Notes: generated from the sequence alone by a model not told the origin. A DNA stretch of 64,000 nt from Bradyrhizobium sp. Ash2021 (GCF_031202265.1 NZ_CP100604.1:8972501-9036500); one strand, 5' to 3'; positions 53,143 through 63,195 are shown, numbered from the stretch's first letter. A program made the numbers and translations.

Positions 53143-53311
53143 CTGTAGTTGCCAGTAGCTGTTCGCAGATATTCCTGCGCTCCAAAGGCAAAGGTCTCTG
53201 CCCGGTCGAAACGACAACGCGCCAATAAAACCGGAAGAATTTGTCCGGCCCCCTCGTATCTGACGAGATCGTGACGAGGAGATGCCGCACGCCAATTCGT
53301 GGTTCGCTAGA

Positions 53312-53640
53312 CTAGAGGGCCCGAAGCGTTGCCGCGACGATTTGCTCGAGCATCTGCCGGCTCGGCTTGGTGTTCGCCAGGACATTGAGACCCTGGACGA
53401 CGCAGACCAGATATCCGGCGGATTTGGCGCCCCGCTCGGCGGCTATCTCGCCCGCGGCGCTGGCGCGGGTCAACGCACCTGCAAACGCTGTTTCCAGCCT
53501 GGCCATGTTGAGAATAACCTTTTCCGAGACGACCGGATCGCGGTCTCCCAGTTCGATGAGAGAGTTTGTCAGCAAACAGCCACGCAGTCTCCGTCCATCG
53601 GCAATCGCGTCAACAAGGTTGCCGAAGTACTACGAGATCA
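53312..53640 (-). pseudogene. TetR-family regulator remnant
   Basis: The minus strand encodes YYFGNLVDAIADGRRLRGCL then LTNSLIELGDRDPVVSEKV and SAGYLVCVVQGLNVLANTKPS, the effector-domain end of a TetR/AcrR regulator. A frame change and stop lie at about 53630-53650 and the helix-turn-helix domain is absent. It was probably the regulator of the neighbouring decayed GST gene. Confidence 0.7.
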
Positions 53641-53762
53641 ACTCAGACTCCAAGAACGCCACCACACTGCAATAGCTCGGGAAAACGACTCGCGTCTTTT
53701 CGCCGATCGGATTGACCCACGCGAACGCAGGCAATTGCGATCAAAAGCCCCGCTTTAAGCTA

Positions 53763-53999
53763 CTATCGTCTTTCTTCCCGCGTCAGCGCATGCGTCAGAC
53801 CGCGAATAACGGGTGCCGCAAAGATGACGATCGGCAACATCATCACCCAGGCAAGGGCCCACGATTGCAGCCAATGTTTCACGAACGCTCCAGCTGCCAA
53901 AAATGGATAGCTCGCAATTCCCGCAGCAATCAAGCTGGTCAGGCCTGACTGAATGATCCCAAAGACATAGTGACTGAAGCGGCGAGGAATTCCCAACAT
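53763..53999 (-). CDS. DUF2798 family small membrane protein
   Basis: A 78-residue protein starting MLGIPRRFSHYVFGIIQSGL at 53999 after CAGGAACC. Two membrane segments are visible (SGLTSLIAAGIASYPFLAAG and WALAWVMMLPIVIFAAPVI). The IPRRFSHYVFGIIQSGLTS stretch is the DUF2798 pattern. Function unknown. Confidence 0.8.
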   Translation of the reverse strand: MLGIPRRFSHYVFGIIQSGLTSLIAAGIASYPFLAAGAFVKHWLQSWALAWVMMLPIVIFAAPVIRGLTHALTREERR

Positions 54000-54085
54000 C
54001 AGAGGTTCCTGCAAAAAGTTCGTCTCTGCAATTTCCGGTCGACGTGGATGATAGTGGGCAGCATCCGGGCAAATATCCATCAAAC

Positions 54086-55390
54086 TCATTTTGGGGAAGC
54101 AGGAATTTCCAGAGGAATATCGGGCCTTAAAACGCCGACAACCGCCGCGCCCGCCAACAGGACAAGCACGCCGGTCGCAAACGGCACGTTCCAGTTGCCG
54201 GTCATATCGATCAACCAGCCGAACACGACTGGCGAAACGATCCCCGATAGCGCAACGCCCATGATGATGTAGGCGCTGCCCAGTCCGGCGTACTCCTTCG
54301 AAATGTCCATCGGAATGGCATACATCGGCGCGATCGTCAGCTCGAGAAAGAACATCGAAGCGGCAAGCAATGCCACCACAACCGTCAGATTGTGGATGAA
54401 CAGGCAGGGAATCAGAAACAGCGCCGTGCCGATCAGCGATGTGAAGACGACGCTGCAACGGGCAAGCCGGTTGCGGCCGGTTCGCTTCAGGATCAGGTCG
54501 GATGCCATTCCGCCGGCGGTATTTCCGATCAACCCGGCGAAGAACAACAGGCTGGTGAGCAGCGCCGAGTTTTTCAGGTCGGTGCCATGCTGGTTGGCGA
54601 AATATAGCGGAAGCCAGGAAACGAACACCCAATAGGTCCAGCCGTAGGAGAACATGACGACAGTGACCGGAAACATCCGCTTGGTCAGGATCCAGAGCGG
54701 AAACCGCGCCCGGCGATCGGGTAGCGAAACGCTGAGACCCTCGAGGCGTCTGGCATCCACCTGCGGATGGGCGCGAGGGTCATCTTGGAAGTAATACCAC
54801 CACGCTATCGCCCACACAATCGCAGCCGCGCCGCATACAATGAAAGAAACGCGCCAATCCGACCACACGATGATGGTCGCGACCAGCGGCGGAGCAATCG
54901 CCGCTCCGAGGCGCGACGCACTGTGCGTAATCCCCTGGATGTATCCAAAGCGATCTGCGGGATACCAGTTGCGCATGGCCTGTGTCGCCGCGGGAAACGC
55001 CGGCCCCTCGCCGAGACCGACCACGAGCCGCGCCATAAACAGGCTGGCGAGACCGCCGATCAACCCGGTCAGAATGGTGCCGGTCCCGACAATGATCACG
55101 CATACCAGCAGCGTCGCCCGAGCACCGTATTTCCGGGCACCCCATCCGCCAAACAACACCGATGCGAGATACGCCCATGAGAACGCGCTGAAGGCGAGGC
55201 CCATCTGGGTATTGGTAAGCTGAAAATGCGCCTTGAGAGGGGCTGCTGCCGCCGAGATGTTGACGCGGTCGAGATACATGATCGCAAACAGAATGCAGAG
55301 CATCGTGGTGATGACGGCGTGGGCGCTGAACGCAGCCGGTCGCGATGTCTGTTCCGGCGCCGCCGGTTCAGCCTGCTGGATCAGCGCCAT
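54086..55390 (-). CDS. MFS transporter, anion:cation symporter (phthalate/glucarate) type
   Basis: A 434-residue 12-helix major facilitator of the ACS family. MYLDRVNISAAAAPLKAHF and ALVFGGWGARKYGAR-type loop motifs are typical of organic acid importers. The ATG at 55390 follows CGGAGGATACC; the longer open frame upstream is not similar. It is downstream of the class V aminotransferase on the same strand, 95 bases away, and likely takes up the cluster's organic acid substrate. Confidence 0.9.
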   Translation of the reverse strand: MALIQQAEPAAPEQTSRPAAFSAHAVITTMLCILFAIMYLDRVNISAAAAPLKAHFQLTNTQMGLAFSAFSWAYLASVLFGGWGARKYGARATLLVCVIIVGTGTILTGLIGGLASLFMARLVVGLGEGPAFPAATQAMRNWYPADRFGYIQGITHSASRLGAAIAPPLVATIIVWSDWRVSFIVCGAAAIVWAIAWWYYFQDDPRAHPQVDARRLEGLSVSLPDRRARFPLWILTKRMFPVTVVMFSYGWTYWVFVSWLPLYFANQHGTDLKNSALLTSLLFFAGLIGNTAGGMASDLILKRTGRNRLARCSVVFTSLIGTALFLIPCLFIHNLTVVVALLAASMFFLELTIAPMYAIPMDISKEYAGLGSAYIIMGVALSGIVSPVVFGWLIDMTGNWNVPFATGVLVLLAGAAVVGVLRPDIPLEIPASPK

Positions 55391-55485
55391 GGTGGTATCC
55401 TCCGCGGAACGTCTTCGACTTTGTTGTTGTGGACGTCCGGTTTGGACTTTCCGACCTTCTTGGCTGAGGCCCCTCTTCCAGCCTG

Positions 55486-56679
55486 CTATTCCGCAGCAAG
55501 CGCTGCAGGTGGCAAGTTGCCGGCAAGAGCCTCCATCGCAGCATCGACGCCACCCGGAGAATGGGGAATCCCCCTTGCCTTCAGCCCCATCTCGATGCCG
55601 GACAAGGTGGCAGTCACCGTCAGGTTGTTGAAGTCGCCGAGGTGTCCGATCCGGAATAGGCGATCGGCAAGCGGGCCCAAGCCGTTGCCCAGGGACATGT
55701 TGGCGCGTTCGAGAATCTCGTGCCGCAACGCATCGGCGGAGTGCCCCACGGGAAGCCGCACGGCGGTGAGCGTCGAGGAATATTCCGCCTCGTTGCTGCA
55801 CTGGATCTCAAAACCCCAATGTCGCACCGCGGCTCGCGTCGCCTGTGCTGCGCGGGCATGACGGGCAAAAACCTGGTCCAGTCCTTCGGCGTGCAACATC
55901 TCCAATGCAACCTTCAAGCCCTGCAACAAATTGGTTGAAGGCGTGTACGGGAAAAAGCCTTTGACGTTTGCCGAAAGCATCTCTTCCCAGCCCAGGAACG
56001 CGCGAGGAAAGCGCGATGTCCTGGAGGCGGCCAGCGCCTTGTCCGAAATGGCGTTGAAGGAAAGTCCGGGTGGTAGCATCAGTCCTTTTTGCGAGCCCCC
56101 GACCGTCACATCGACGCCCCATTCGTCGTGCCGGTAGTCGATGGAGCCGAGCGATGAGATGGTGTCGACAAGCAGCAATGCCGGATGACCCGCTCGATCG
56201 ATCGCGCGTCGCACGGCGGCAATGTTTGACGTCACGCCGGTGGATGTCTCGTTGTGGACGACAGCGACAGCCTTGTAGCTGTGCGCCTTATCTTCCCTGA
56301 GCCTGGCCTCGAGCAGATCGGCGTCGACGCCGGAGCGCCAGTCTCCTTTGATGATGTCCGCTTCGAAACCGAGGGATTTGGTCATCTTGCTCCACAGCGT
56401 CGAGAACCAGCCGGTCTCGAACATCAGCAGGCGGTCGCCGGGGGACAGCGTATTTACCAGTGCGGCCTCCCACGCTCCGGTGCCGGACGTCGGATAGATG
56501 ACGACGGGATTGGCCGTCTTAAAAACGGAACGTATCCCTGCGAGCACCTCAAGGCCGAGTTCGGCAAACTCTGGGCCGCGGTGATCGATGGTCGGTTTGG
56601 CGATCGCGGCCAGGATCGGCAGCGGCGTATTGGTCGGTCCGGGGATCTGCAGGAAATGACGGCCAGGAAGCTGCTGCAT
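55486..56679 (-). CDS. Class V aminotransferase, serine/alanine-glyoxylate type
   Basis: A 397-residue PLP enzyme of the serine-glyoxylate / alanine-glyoxylate aminotransferase family. FLQIPGPTNTPLPILAAIAK opens the fold, VVIYPTSGTGAWEAALVN is the PLP phosphate region, VDTISSLGSIDYRHDEWGVD has the PLP-nitrogen Asp, and the Schiff-base lysine is in VGGSQKGLMLPPG (about 195). GGAGGAACCCG precedes the ATG at 56679. It is cotranscribed with the GST gene (54 bases upstream) and an organic-acid transporter. The amino donor is not fixed by sequence. Confidence 0.9.
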   Translation of the reverse strand: MQQLPGRHFLQIPGPTNTPLPILAAIAKPTIDHRGPEFAELGLEVLAGIRSVFKTANPVVIYPTSGTGAWEAALVNTLSPGDRLLMFETGWFSTLWSKMTKSLGFEADIIKGDWRSGVDADLLEARLREDKAHSYKAVAVVHNETSTGVTSNIAAVRRAIDRAGHPALLLVDTISSLGSIDYRHDEWGVDVTVGGSQKGLMLPPGLSFNAISDKALAASRTSRFPRAFLGWEEMLSANVKGFFPYTPSTNLLQGLKVALEMLHAEGLDQVFARHARAAQATRAAVRHWGFEIQCSNEAEYSSTLTAVRLPVGHSADALRHEILERANMSLGNGLGPLADRLFRIGHLGDFNNLTVTATLSGIEMGLKARGIPHSPGGVDAAMEALAGNLPPAALAAE

Positions 56680-56733
56680 CGGGTTCCTCCGAATTGCGCT
56701 CAAGCATGTAGGTGCGAGGATCACCAGCCGCCC

Positions 56734-57435
56734 TTAGGGAAGGCCATTGCGGCCGTGCTTTCGGAAACCGGGTCGCTCGGTCATCAATTCGTAATAATCG
56801 GCGATGGCGGCGTAGTGCGGTCGCTTGAGGTTGGAGATCATGAACCAGCGGTTGACGACCAGACCCATTGGAATATCGGCAATGGTGAAATGGTCGCCCA
56901 TCACATACGGGCCGTTGTCAGCCAAATGCCCATCGAGGAGGCCTATGACGTGGATCAGCTCCTTCTGTCCTTGCTCGACGTACCAGGGATGGTCATACGG
57001 CGCTTCCTTGAGTTGACCACCCAGGAACGCGCCGCGCAACGCGTGGGTAATGTCGTAGGCCACCCAGTCCATCCACTGTTCGATCGCTTGCCGCTGTCCG
57101 AGATCGTCGGGGTAGAGATCGATCGCCCTGTGCTTGGCCGCAAGGTAACGGACGATGGTATTGGATTCACGCATCACCAGCGATCCGTCGATCACCACGG
57201 GCACTTGACCGGTAAGATTGAGCTTCAGGAATTCCGGGGTATTGGTCGGTTTGAACCCGCGGCCGAAGTCTTCGCGGACGAACGGGATACCGATCTCGTC
57301 GCAGACCCAAAGAACCTTGCGAACGTTGAACGAATTGGCACGACCAAGCACCCTGAGCGGACCGCCGGCAGGTTCCGACGACAATTCGGCGGCTCGATCC
57401 GCGCCCTTCCCCAATGCTTCGCCAGTTTCGGACAT
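56734..57435 (-). CDS. Glutathione S-transferase
   Basis: A 233-residue GST from the ATG at 57435 (GGGGAG upstream). A hydrophilic N-terminal extension of about 25 residues precedes LRVLGRANSFNVRKVLWVCD, where Ser/Asn of the SFN loop is the likely glutathione-activating site. LNLTGQVPVVIDGSLVMRES binds glutathione; DHFTIADIPMGLVVNRW is the C-terminal N-capping region. It heads the GST - aminotransferase - MFS unit and is divergent from a LysR gene. Confidence 0.9.
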   Translation of the reverse strand: MSETGEALGKGADRAAELSSEPAGGPLRVLGRANSFNVRKVLWVCDEIGIPFVREDFGRGFKPTNTPEFLKLNLTGQVPVVIDGSLVMRESNTIVRYLAAKHRAIDLYPDDLGQRQAIEQWMDWVAYDITHALRGAFLGGQLKEAPYDHPWYVEQGQKELIHVIGLLDGHLADNGPYVMGDHFTIADIPMGLVVNRWFMISNLKRPHYAAIADYYELMTERPGFRKHGRNGLP

Positions 57436-57511
57436 GAGCGCTCCCCTAAGGTTTGTCTTTGGCGAGCATTGAAGACTGGACCAATTCTGATGTAAAATTG
57501 AAATATCGGAT

Positions 57512-57525
57512 AAACTCATGAGTTT
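57512..57525. promoter_or_regulatory. Perfect 14-bp palindrome at the LysR start
   Basis: AAACTCATGAGTTT is exactly symmetric and ends five bases before the LysR ATG at 57531, overlapping its probable ribosome site. It is about 77 bases upstream of the divergent GST gene. It is a candidate site for autorepression and control of the GST operon. Confidence 0.5.
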
Positions 57526-57530
57526 TTTAA

Positions 57531-58454
57531 ATGAATATCGGACTTCGTCAGCTTCGGGCCTTTCTCTCGGTCGCCCGCCGAGGAAGCTTCACCCGCGCCG
57601 CCGAGGACGTGGGTCTATCCCAAAGTGCCCTGAGCCTGTCGGTTCGGCAGCTTGAGAACGAGCTCGGCCTGAAGCTTCTCGACCGCACGACTCGGCAAGT
57701 GCAATTGACAACCGTCGGTCAAACCCTGGTTGCCACCGGCTCCCGTCTTGTCGACGAACTCGATGCGACGCTTCGGGAATTGCGGGATATCGGGGAACAG
57801 CATCGGGGACGAGTCGTCATGGCGTGCGTGCCCGCGGTGGCTCGCAGCCTGATGCCGAAATGTGTCGCGCATTGTTCGGCCAAATGGCCCAATGTCTCGC
57901 TGAGCATCGACGACAGCGCGGCAAGCGATGTGATCCGCAAGGTCGGCCGTGGCGAGGTCGAGTTTGGAATTGCAAGCGGACAGATTGCCAGTTCGGAGCT
58001 ATACGTTCAACCGCTGATGGACGACCCATTCTGCCTCGTATGCCGTCGCGACGATCCCATGGCGAAAAATCGGAACGTGCGTTGGGCGGAGCTCGCCGAT
58101 CGACGGCTTGTCATGCTGAGCAATACATCGGGAAGCCGTCAGGTAATCGAGACAACGCTTGCGAGCGCCGGGACACAGGTGGAGGTCTTTCTTGAGCTCG
58201 CTCAGCCGAGTTCTGTCCTCGGAATGGTCGAGGCCGGAGTCGGGATTGCAATCGTACCGGAGCTCGCCGCTCCTCGCAAAGATGACACCATCCTTGCAAC
58301 GTTGCGCCTTGTAAAGCCGGAGGTTAGCAGAACCATCCTGCTGCTGCGGCGCCGGGACCGTTCGCTTTCCCCCGCAGCGTCCGCCGTATGGGACGCACTG
58401 CTACATCTTTATCGCGGTACCGGCAAAGACTTAAATCCCGCCCCAGACCGGTAA
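57531..58454 (+). CDS. LysR-family regulator of the GST/aminotransferase/MFS unit
   Basis: A 307-residue LysR regulator. The winged helix (LRQLRAFLSVARRGSFTRAA, LSQSALSLSVRQLENELGLK) is followed by an effector domain with GRVVMACVPAVARSLMPK. It is the only regulator in the cluster and is divergently placed from the GST gene with 95 bases between starts, the standard LysR target arrangement. Confidence 0.9.
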   Translation: MNIGLRQLRAFLSVARRGSFTRAAEDVGLSQSALSLSVRQLENELGLKLLDRTTRQVQLTTVGQTLVATGSRLVDELDATLRELRDIGEQHRGRVVMACVPAVARSLMPKCVAHCSAKWPNVSLSIDDSAASDVIRKVGRGEVEFGIASGQIASSELYVQPLMDDPFCLVCRRDDPMAKNRNVRWAELADRRLVMLSNTSGSRQVIETTLASAGTQVEVFLELAQPSSVLGMVEAGVGIAIVPELAAPRKDDTILATLRLVKPEVSRTILLLRRRDRSLSPAASAVWDALLHLYRGTGKDLNPAPDR

Positions 58455-58664
58455 CCTTCAAGGCCACACCAGCGCGAGCTGGAGCGGGTGAAGTGTTCCA
58501 TTCTTTTAAAAAGCAAGTCGGGAAATCGGTCAACCAATGTGGCGAAATTTGAACGATTCAGGTTTCAAAGGGCTCAAATGGCTAGGTCGCGTCCTCAACG
58601 GGATCTTTTGGGTCATGAATGCGGGCTCAGCTTGACTGATTCCCCCACACTCCGGGACTAGACA

Positions 58665-60632
58665 CTAAGCGGCTTCGCGCAGCCCGGACAGGAAGGTGTC
58701 GACGCTTTCGAACAATGCGGCGGCGTGCTGGCTGAGTTCACCGGATGCGACCATGACGTTGTTGGCCAGCGCGCGCGATTGGCCGGCGGCCTCGCTCGCG
58801 CCGGCGACGTTGAGCGAGACTTCGCTGGTGCCGGCGGCGGCCTGTTGCACGCTTCGCGCAATTTCGCGCGTCGCCGAGTCCTGCTCCTCAACGGCGGCGG
58901 CGATGGTTGTCGCGATGCCGCTGATTTCCCGGATGGTGTCGCTGATGCCACCGATCGCGATGACGCAATCCCCCGTGGCGGATTGGATCGCGGCGACCTG
59001 CCCAGCAATCTCCTCGGTCGCCTTCGCCGTCTGACTGGCGAGCTCCTTGACCTCGGCGGCGACCACGGCAAAGCCTCGCCCAGCTTCTCCTGCACGCGCT
59101 GCCTCGATCGTAGCGTTGAGCGCCAGCAGATTGGTCTGGCTGGCGATTGCGCCGATAAGGCGAAGCACGTCACCGATCTTTTCCGCGGCGGCGGCCAGGC
59201 TACCGACCATTTCCGTGGTTTGCCCGGTCTTGATTACTGCGTTATCGGCGACGCCACTGGAATGGATGACCTGACGACCGATCTCGGCGACCGAAGAGGC
59301 AAGCTCCTCGGTGGCGGCGGCTACCGTGCCGACGCTGGCCGAAGCCTCCTCGGACGCGGCAGCGGCCGCGGTGGCCCGTTCCGAAGTGCCGTTGACGCTT
59401 GTTGTGATCTCGCCGGCGACGCGCCGCATGTCCTCGGTAGCTTGCGCGACAGCGCCGACCGCGCTCTTGACGTCGGCTTCGAAGCGGTCCGCCATCTGGC
59501 TCTGTAGCGCCTTCTTCTCCAGTTCGGCCTGCGCCTTGGCGGCTTCCTGCGCCTCGCGCAGCGAGCGCGTCTCGATCGTGTTACGGCGGAACACGTCGAC
59601 TGCCACGGCCATAGTGCCAAGCTCGTCCTTTCGGTCGCCGCCGGGGATCGTGACTTCGGTATCGCCGCTGGACAAGCGGTTCATCACGGCGGTGATCGCA
59701 GCCAGCGGGCGCGACAGACCGCGCCCGAGCAGGAATGCCAGCAGAACGGCACCTGCGAGAATCGCGATCGTGGCGAGGATTAGATTGCGCTGTGAACTTG
59801 CCGCCGCCGCCTCATATTCGGCGGTATCCTTGATGACTTCGAGTACGGCGACCGGCTGGCCGGCATAATTCTTGATTTGCCCCAGATAAACCGCGGCGGG
59901 ATGGCCGTCGAAGCTGGCTTCGCGGCGCAGCGCCCCGCCGTCGAATACGCTCCTCAGCTCGTCCGATGTGGCGACCACAGTGTCGCCGAAGGTCGAGGAG
60001 AGTTTCCGGAAGGTCTTGCCGTCGAACCAATGCACGGCGAGGTCGACGCCGAAGCGCTTTTTGGCGCGATCGACGAATTCCTTGCCGAAAGCGGCCCCGA
60101 CATCGGCAACCGCAAGGCTCTTGCCGTCGCGCATGATCGGAGTGATGCCGAAGGTAATGAGCGTATCGCGCCCCGCCTCGACACCGACGATCGGCTTTCC
60201 GGTCTTGTTTGCCGTCACTATGGTGACGCGACGCGCCGAGATGTCATCGCCAAATGCCCGGGGGTCGTGGACTCGCAGAAAGATTGTTGCCGGTGGCAGG
60301 GTCAAGCTCACAACAGGAAGCCCTTGCGCCTTCATTGCCTTCATCGGGCCATCAAGCAGCGCCATCAGCCCGTCGCGGTCCCCCTTGGCGACGGCATCGC
60401 CGACTGGTGGCAGGCTGGCGATGACGGCGCTGACCGCGAGCGCCGCGCGCCCTTCGTAATCGAGCGCGGCGATGACGCTGTCATACTGCAGCTTGAGTTG
60501 CTGGTCGAGCGCGAGCCGCGTCAACGTGCGCTGCTGAACAACCGAAAAGGTCCCGAGGATTCCGCAGGCCGCCGCGACAGTCAACGAAATGGCGAGGATC
60601 AAACGGACTGCGATCGATCGAAGTCTGAGCAT
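58665..60632 (-). CDS. Methyl-accepting chemotaxis protein
   Basis: A 655-residue transmembrane chemoreceptor. TM1 is [19 protein letters not shown] near the N terminus; a periplasmic sensor of about 250 residues (Cache-like, with [24 protein letters not shown] strands) follows; TM2 is [20 protein letters not shown]; then HAMP ([20 protein letters not shown]) and the signalling domain with the hairpin [21 protein letters not shown] start 15 residues upstream (60677) is possible. No che genes are adjacent. The ligand is unknown. Confidence 0.9.
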   Translation of the reverse strand: MLRLRSIAVRLILAISLTVAAACGILGTFSVVQQRTLTRLALDQQLKLQYDSVIAALDYEGRAALAVSAVIASLPPVGDAVAKGDRDGLMALLDGPMKAMKAQGLPVVSLTLPPATIFLRVHDPRAFGDDISARRVTIVTANKTGKPIVGVEAGRDTLITFGITPIMRDGKSLAVADVGAAFGKEFVDRAKKRFGVDLAVHWFDGKTFRKLSSTFGDTVVATSDELRSVFDGGALRREASFDGHPAAVYLGQIKNYAGQPVAVLEVIKDTAEYEAAAASSQRNLILATIAILAGAVLLAFLLGRGLSRPLAAITAVMNRLSSGDTEVTIPGGDRKDELGTMAVAVDVFRRNTIETRSLREAQEAAKAQAELEKKALQSQMADRFEADVKSAVGAVAQATEDMRRVAGEITTSVNGTSERATAAAAASEEASASVGTVAAATEELASSVAEIGRQVIHSSGVADNAVIKTGQTTEMVGSLAAAAEKIGDVLRLIGAIASQTNLLALNATIEAARAGEAGRGFAVVAAEVKELASQTAKATEEIAGQVAAIQSATGDCVIAIGGISDTIREISGIATTIAAAVEEQDSATREIARSVQQAAAGTSEVSLNVAGASEAAGQSRALANNVMVASGELSQHAAALFESVDTFLSGLREAA

Positions 60633-61016
60633 TGGGAAACCGACGCTCCGCAAGGGGAAGATTTCGGAAAGTCCCATAAAAGGCTTAACAATTCGAGAGC
60701 GATTGAATGCACAGTCCTTTCGCTCGCTTTAAGGCGAATTCACGTTCCGTATCGCATCTAGTGCGGTTCGATCATCCGCTTCACGGCCGGATCAAGAACT
60801 GTATCCGCACGTGCGCGGGAGATGGCCCGATAGCCGCAGGCTATGATTAGCCAGTCCAGCAGCCTTCGTAACTCAAACGCTGCACGACAATCGACGCTGC
60901 GCGACGCGCGCTGCGTTCGTGGGATGGCTCGGCCCGAATGCCTCAAAGGCTTGCGGCCGCGACATCGACGCATTCGCGAGGCCGCGAACAGGCGCATTTT
61001 TTGTGATCGTCAGCGC

Positions 61017-61043
61017 GTAACGTTTTAGGCCGGAGAACGAATA
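61017..61043 (+). promoter_or_regulatory. Possible ECF sigma promoter upstream of the anti-sigma gene
   Basis: GTAACG (61017-61022) and CGAATA (61038-61043) are separated by 15 bases and lie about 69 bases before the ATG at 61112. From memory, the sigma-F type ECF promoters of Caulobacter have GTAACC, about 16 bases, then CGAA, so this resembles a self-controlled site. The rest of 60633-61111 shows no gene. Confidence 0.35.
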
Positions 61044-61111
61044 GAAGAATAGTACTGAGCGCGGCACTAACTCGCGTCGAGTGCTTACGTGAGACTTTGG
61101 AGCTTAGTTAA

Positions 61112-61747
61112 ATGCAAACAGAGAGGTTGATCGATGTCCTGACAGCGGACACAGTAATTCCCTGGAAGCTTGAGAAATCCATTCGGCTTGCGCTGGTAGT
61201 GGGAAACATCATCGCCGGAATAATGTTCTTCGGCGGCATCGGTTTTCGTCCCGACATCGTGTTCGCAATGGGAACCACCCGCTTCCTAGTTAAGTTTGCC
61301 GTAACTCTGCCGCTCGCGTTGACCGCAACTGCTGCAATGCTTCGGGCGGCGCAGCCCGGCGCTTCGTTCGGAGTTCGGGGTTGGGCACTCGCGATTTCGC
61401 CAACAATTCTGATGTCCGCCGTCCTCATTGAGATCGCGACGGTACCGCCGCCGCTTTGGGGCTCAAGGATGATGGGCACGAATGCACAGAATTGTTTAAC
61501 ACTGATACCGCTTCTATCGATTGGACCGCTGGCCTGCCTTCTTCTTGCGCTGCGCAAAGGAGCCTCGACGCGACCTGGCTTGGCCGGAGCCATCGCCGGT
61601 CTTGCCGCGAGCGGAATTGCGGCGACCTTTTACGCAACGAACTGCACGGATGACAGTCCTCTCTTCGTCGTCGTCTGGTATCCGCTTGCGGCAGCGTTTG
61701 TGACGTTGATCGGTTGTTTGAGCGGGCGACGGTTCTTGCGATTCTAG
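61112..61747 (+). CDS. NrsF/OsrA-type anti-sigma factor (DUF1109), orphan
   Basis: A 211-residue protein with six membrane segments, of the DUF1109/NrsF family, which holds an ECF sigma factor of the SigF/EcfF type inactive until oxidative stress. Cys128 (GTNAQNCLTLIP) and Cys178 (YATNCTDDSPLF) sit where the family's redox-sensing cysteines are known. GGAG precedes the ATG. In relatives the sigma gene lies immediately upstream; here the preceding 480 bases hold no sigma gene, so it is separated from its partner. Confidence 0.88.
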   Translation: MQTERLIDVLTADTVIPWKLEKSIRLALVVGNIIAGIMFFGGIGFRPDIVFAMGTTRFLVKFAVTLPLALTATAAMLRAAQPGASFGVRGWALAISPTILMSAVLIEIATVPPPLWGSRMMGTNAQNCLTLIPLLSIGPLACLLLALRKGASTRPGLAGAIAGLAASGIAATFYATNCTDDSPLFVVVWYPLAAAFVTLIGCLSGRRFLRF

Positions 61748-61762
61748 CGCGCCTTCTCTGTG

Positions 61763-62659
61763 CTACACCACAAGCGTAGCCGCTTTCCCTGACCTGGCGC
61801 TGGTTAAACTGTCGGCCAGATAATTAGCCAACTCGCTAACGACTCGCGAATTGCTGCGCCGGCCGTAAGAATAGACCAATTCCACCGTTGGCAGCTGCGG
61901 CAGACGCATGCCATGACGGACGACCCGCAGTGGCGGCGCGACCAGCGCGCGGGCGAGGACGGTGATCCCCATTCCCTCCACCGCCGCCGACTTGAGGCAT
62001 TCAAAGCTCGGGCTGACGAAACTGAGATGCCAGGACCGCTTGTGGTCCTTCAGCGCGGCGATGGCGAAGCGGCGATAGGCGCAGCCTTCGGGAAATAGGA
62101 TCAGCGGCACTGACTCATTGTCATCAGCCGAATAATTCGGGCCGCTGACCCAGACCAATTGCTCACGGAGCGCCACGGTGCCGTTTTTTGCTCCGGTTTC
62201 CTGTTTGAAGAAGGCCAGATCGAACTCGCCGCGCATGCTCCGCTTCATCAGGTTTTCGGACTGATTGGCCTCAACCTCCAGTCCGACCATAGGATGCTTG
62301 TTCTTGAAGCGCGCCAGCCAAGTCGTGAAATCGCGTCCAAAGAAATCGAGCGGCACCCCAAGACGAACAAAGCCGGTCAGCACGTCATCGGACATCGAGG
62401 CATAGGCCTCGTCGTTGAGTTGCAGAATCTTTCGCGCATACTGCAGGAGCTTGCCGCCCTCCGAGGTCAGTTCGAGCACACGGCCCTTGCGGCGCGTCAG
62501 CAGCGCCTTGCCGACCTGGGTTTCGAGTTTCGCGATCTGCTGGCTGATCGTCGATTGGGAGCGGCCGACGGTTTCCGCCGCGCGCGAAAAGCTCATGGTG
62601 TCGGCGATGACCAGAAACGAGCGCAGGCAGTCGATATCGAAGTTCACCGAGATCTCCAT
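61763..62659 (-). CDS. LysR-family regulator
   Basis: A 298-residue LysR protein with NFDIDCLRSFLVIADTMSFS and RSQSTISQQIAKLETQVGKA as the DNA-binding domain. The effector domain carries LGVPLDFFGRDFTTWLARF. It is divergent from the DUF485/symporter pair with about 220 bases between, so those genes are the probable target. It converges on the anti-sigma gene 15 bases away. Confidence 0.88.
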   Translation of the reverse strand: MEISVNFDIDCLRSFLVIADTMSFSRAAETVGRSQSTISQQIAKLETQVGKALLTRRKGRVLELTSEGGKLLQYARKILQLNDEAYASMSDDVLTGFVRLGVPLDFFGRDFTTWLARFKNKHPMVGLEVEANQSENLMKRSMRGEFDLAFFKQETGAKNGTVALREQLVWVSGPNYSADDNESVPLILFPEGCAYRRFAIAALKDHKRSWHLSFVSPSFECLKSAAVEGMGITVLARALVAPPLRVVRHGMRLPQLPTVELVYSYGRRSNSRVVSELANYLADSLTSARSGKAATLVV

Positions 62660-62879
62660 AATCGCAAAATACGATATCGATCATCGTTATTATTCATTTT
62701 GCCACTTCAGACACCGTCCGTAAAGACGTAGTAGCCGCTTTGCGCATAATGACGCCCAAGGACTGGCCAACCCCGCTGCAATGCGGGACGCAAATCGCCC
62801 CGCGCCTTCCGCGCATCGCATAATCGATGCCGAGAGCGTGAAGGACGCGATTTGATGACAAAAACGCGGGAGGGGAATC

Positions 62880-63194
62880 GTGGCTCGCAACGGGACATCG
62901 CTTGAGGCTGCGCACGCCTCGGTCAAGGAGTTGATCGCCGGGAAGCTGAAGTATCTGGTGCCGATGACGATCATTTTCATAGTCAGTTATATCGGCCTGA
63001 CCGTATTCGCCGGTTTCGCCAAAGACCTGATGGGCATGAAGATCGCCGGCGCGGTCAATCTGGGCTTCGCGCTGATCGCGCTCAACTATCTGCTGTCATG
63101 GGTCCTCGCGATCGTCTACGGGCGCATCGCCGCCGGCAAGTTCGATCCACTCGCCGCGAGGGCTGCGATGGAGATCTCCGGGCGGGGAAATTGA
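62880..63194 (+). CDS. DUF485 membrane protein, partner of the solute symporter
   Basis: A 104-residue protein with two membrane segments (YLVPMTIIFIVSYIGLTVFA and GFALIALNYLLSWVLAIVYG), the DUF485/YjcH pattern. It starts at GTG 62880 after GGGAGGGGAATC. YjcH-type proteins are encoded directly before ActP-type acetate permeases, as here (one base between the genes), and are thought to assist them. Confidence 0.9.
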   Translation: MARNGTSLEAAHASVKELIAGKLKYLVPMTIIFIVSYIGLTVFAGFAKDLMGMKIAGAVNLGFALIALNYLLSWVLAIVYGRIAAGKFDPLAARAAMEISGRGN

Positions 63195-63195
63195 G

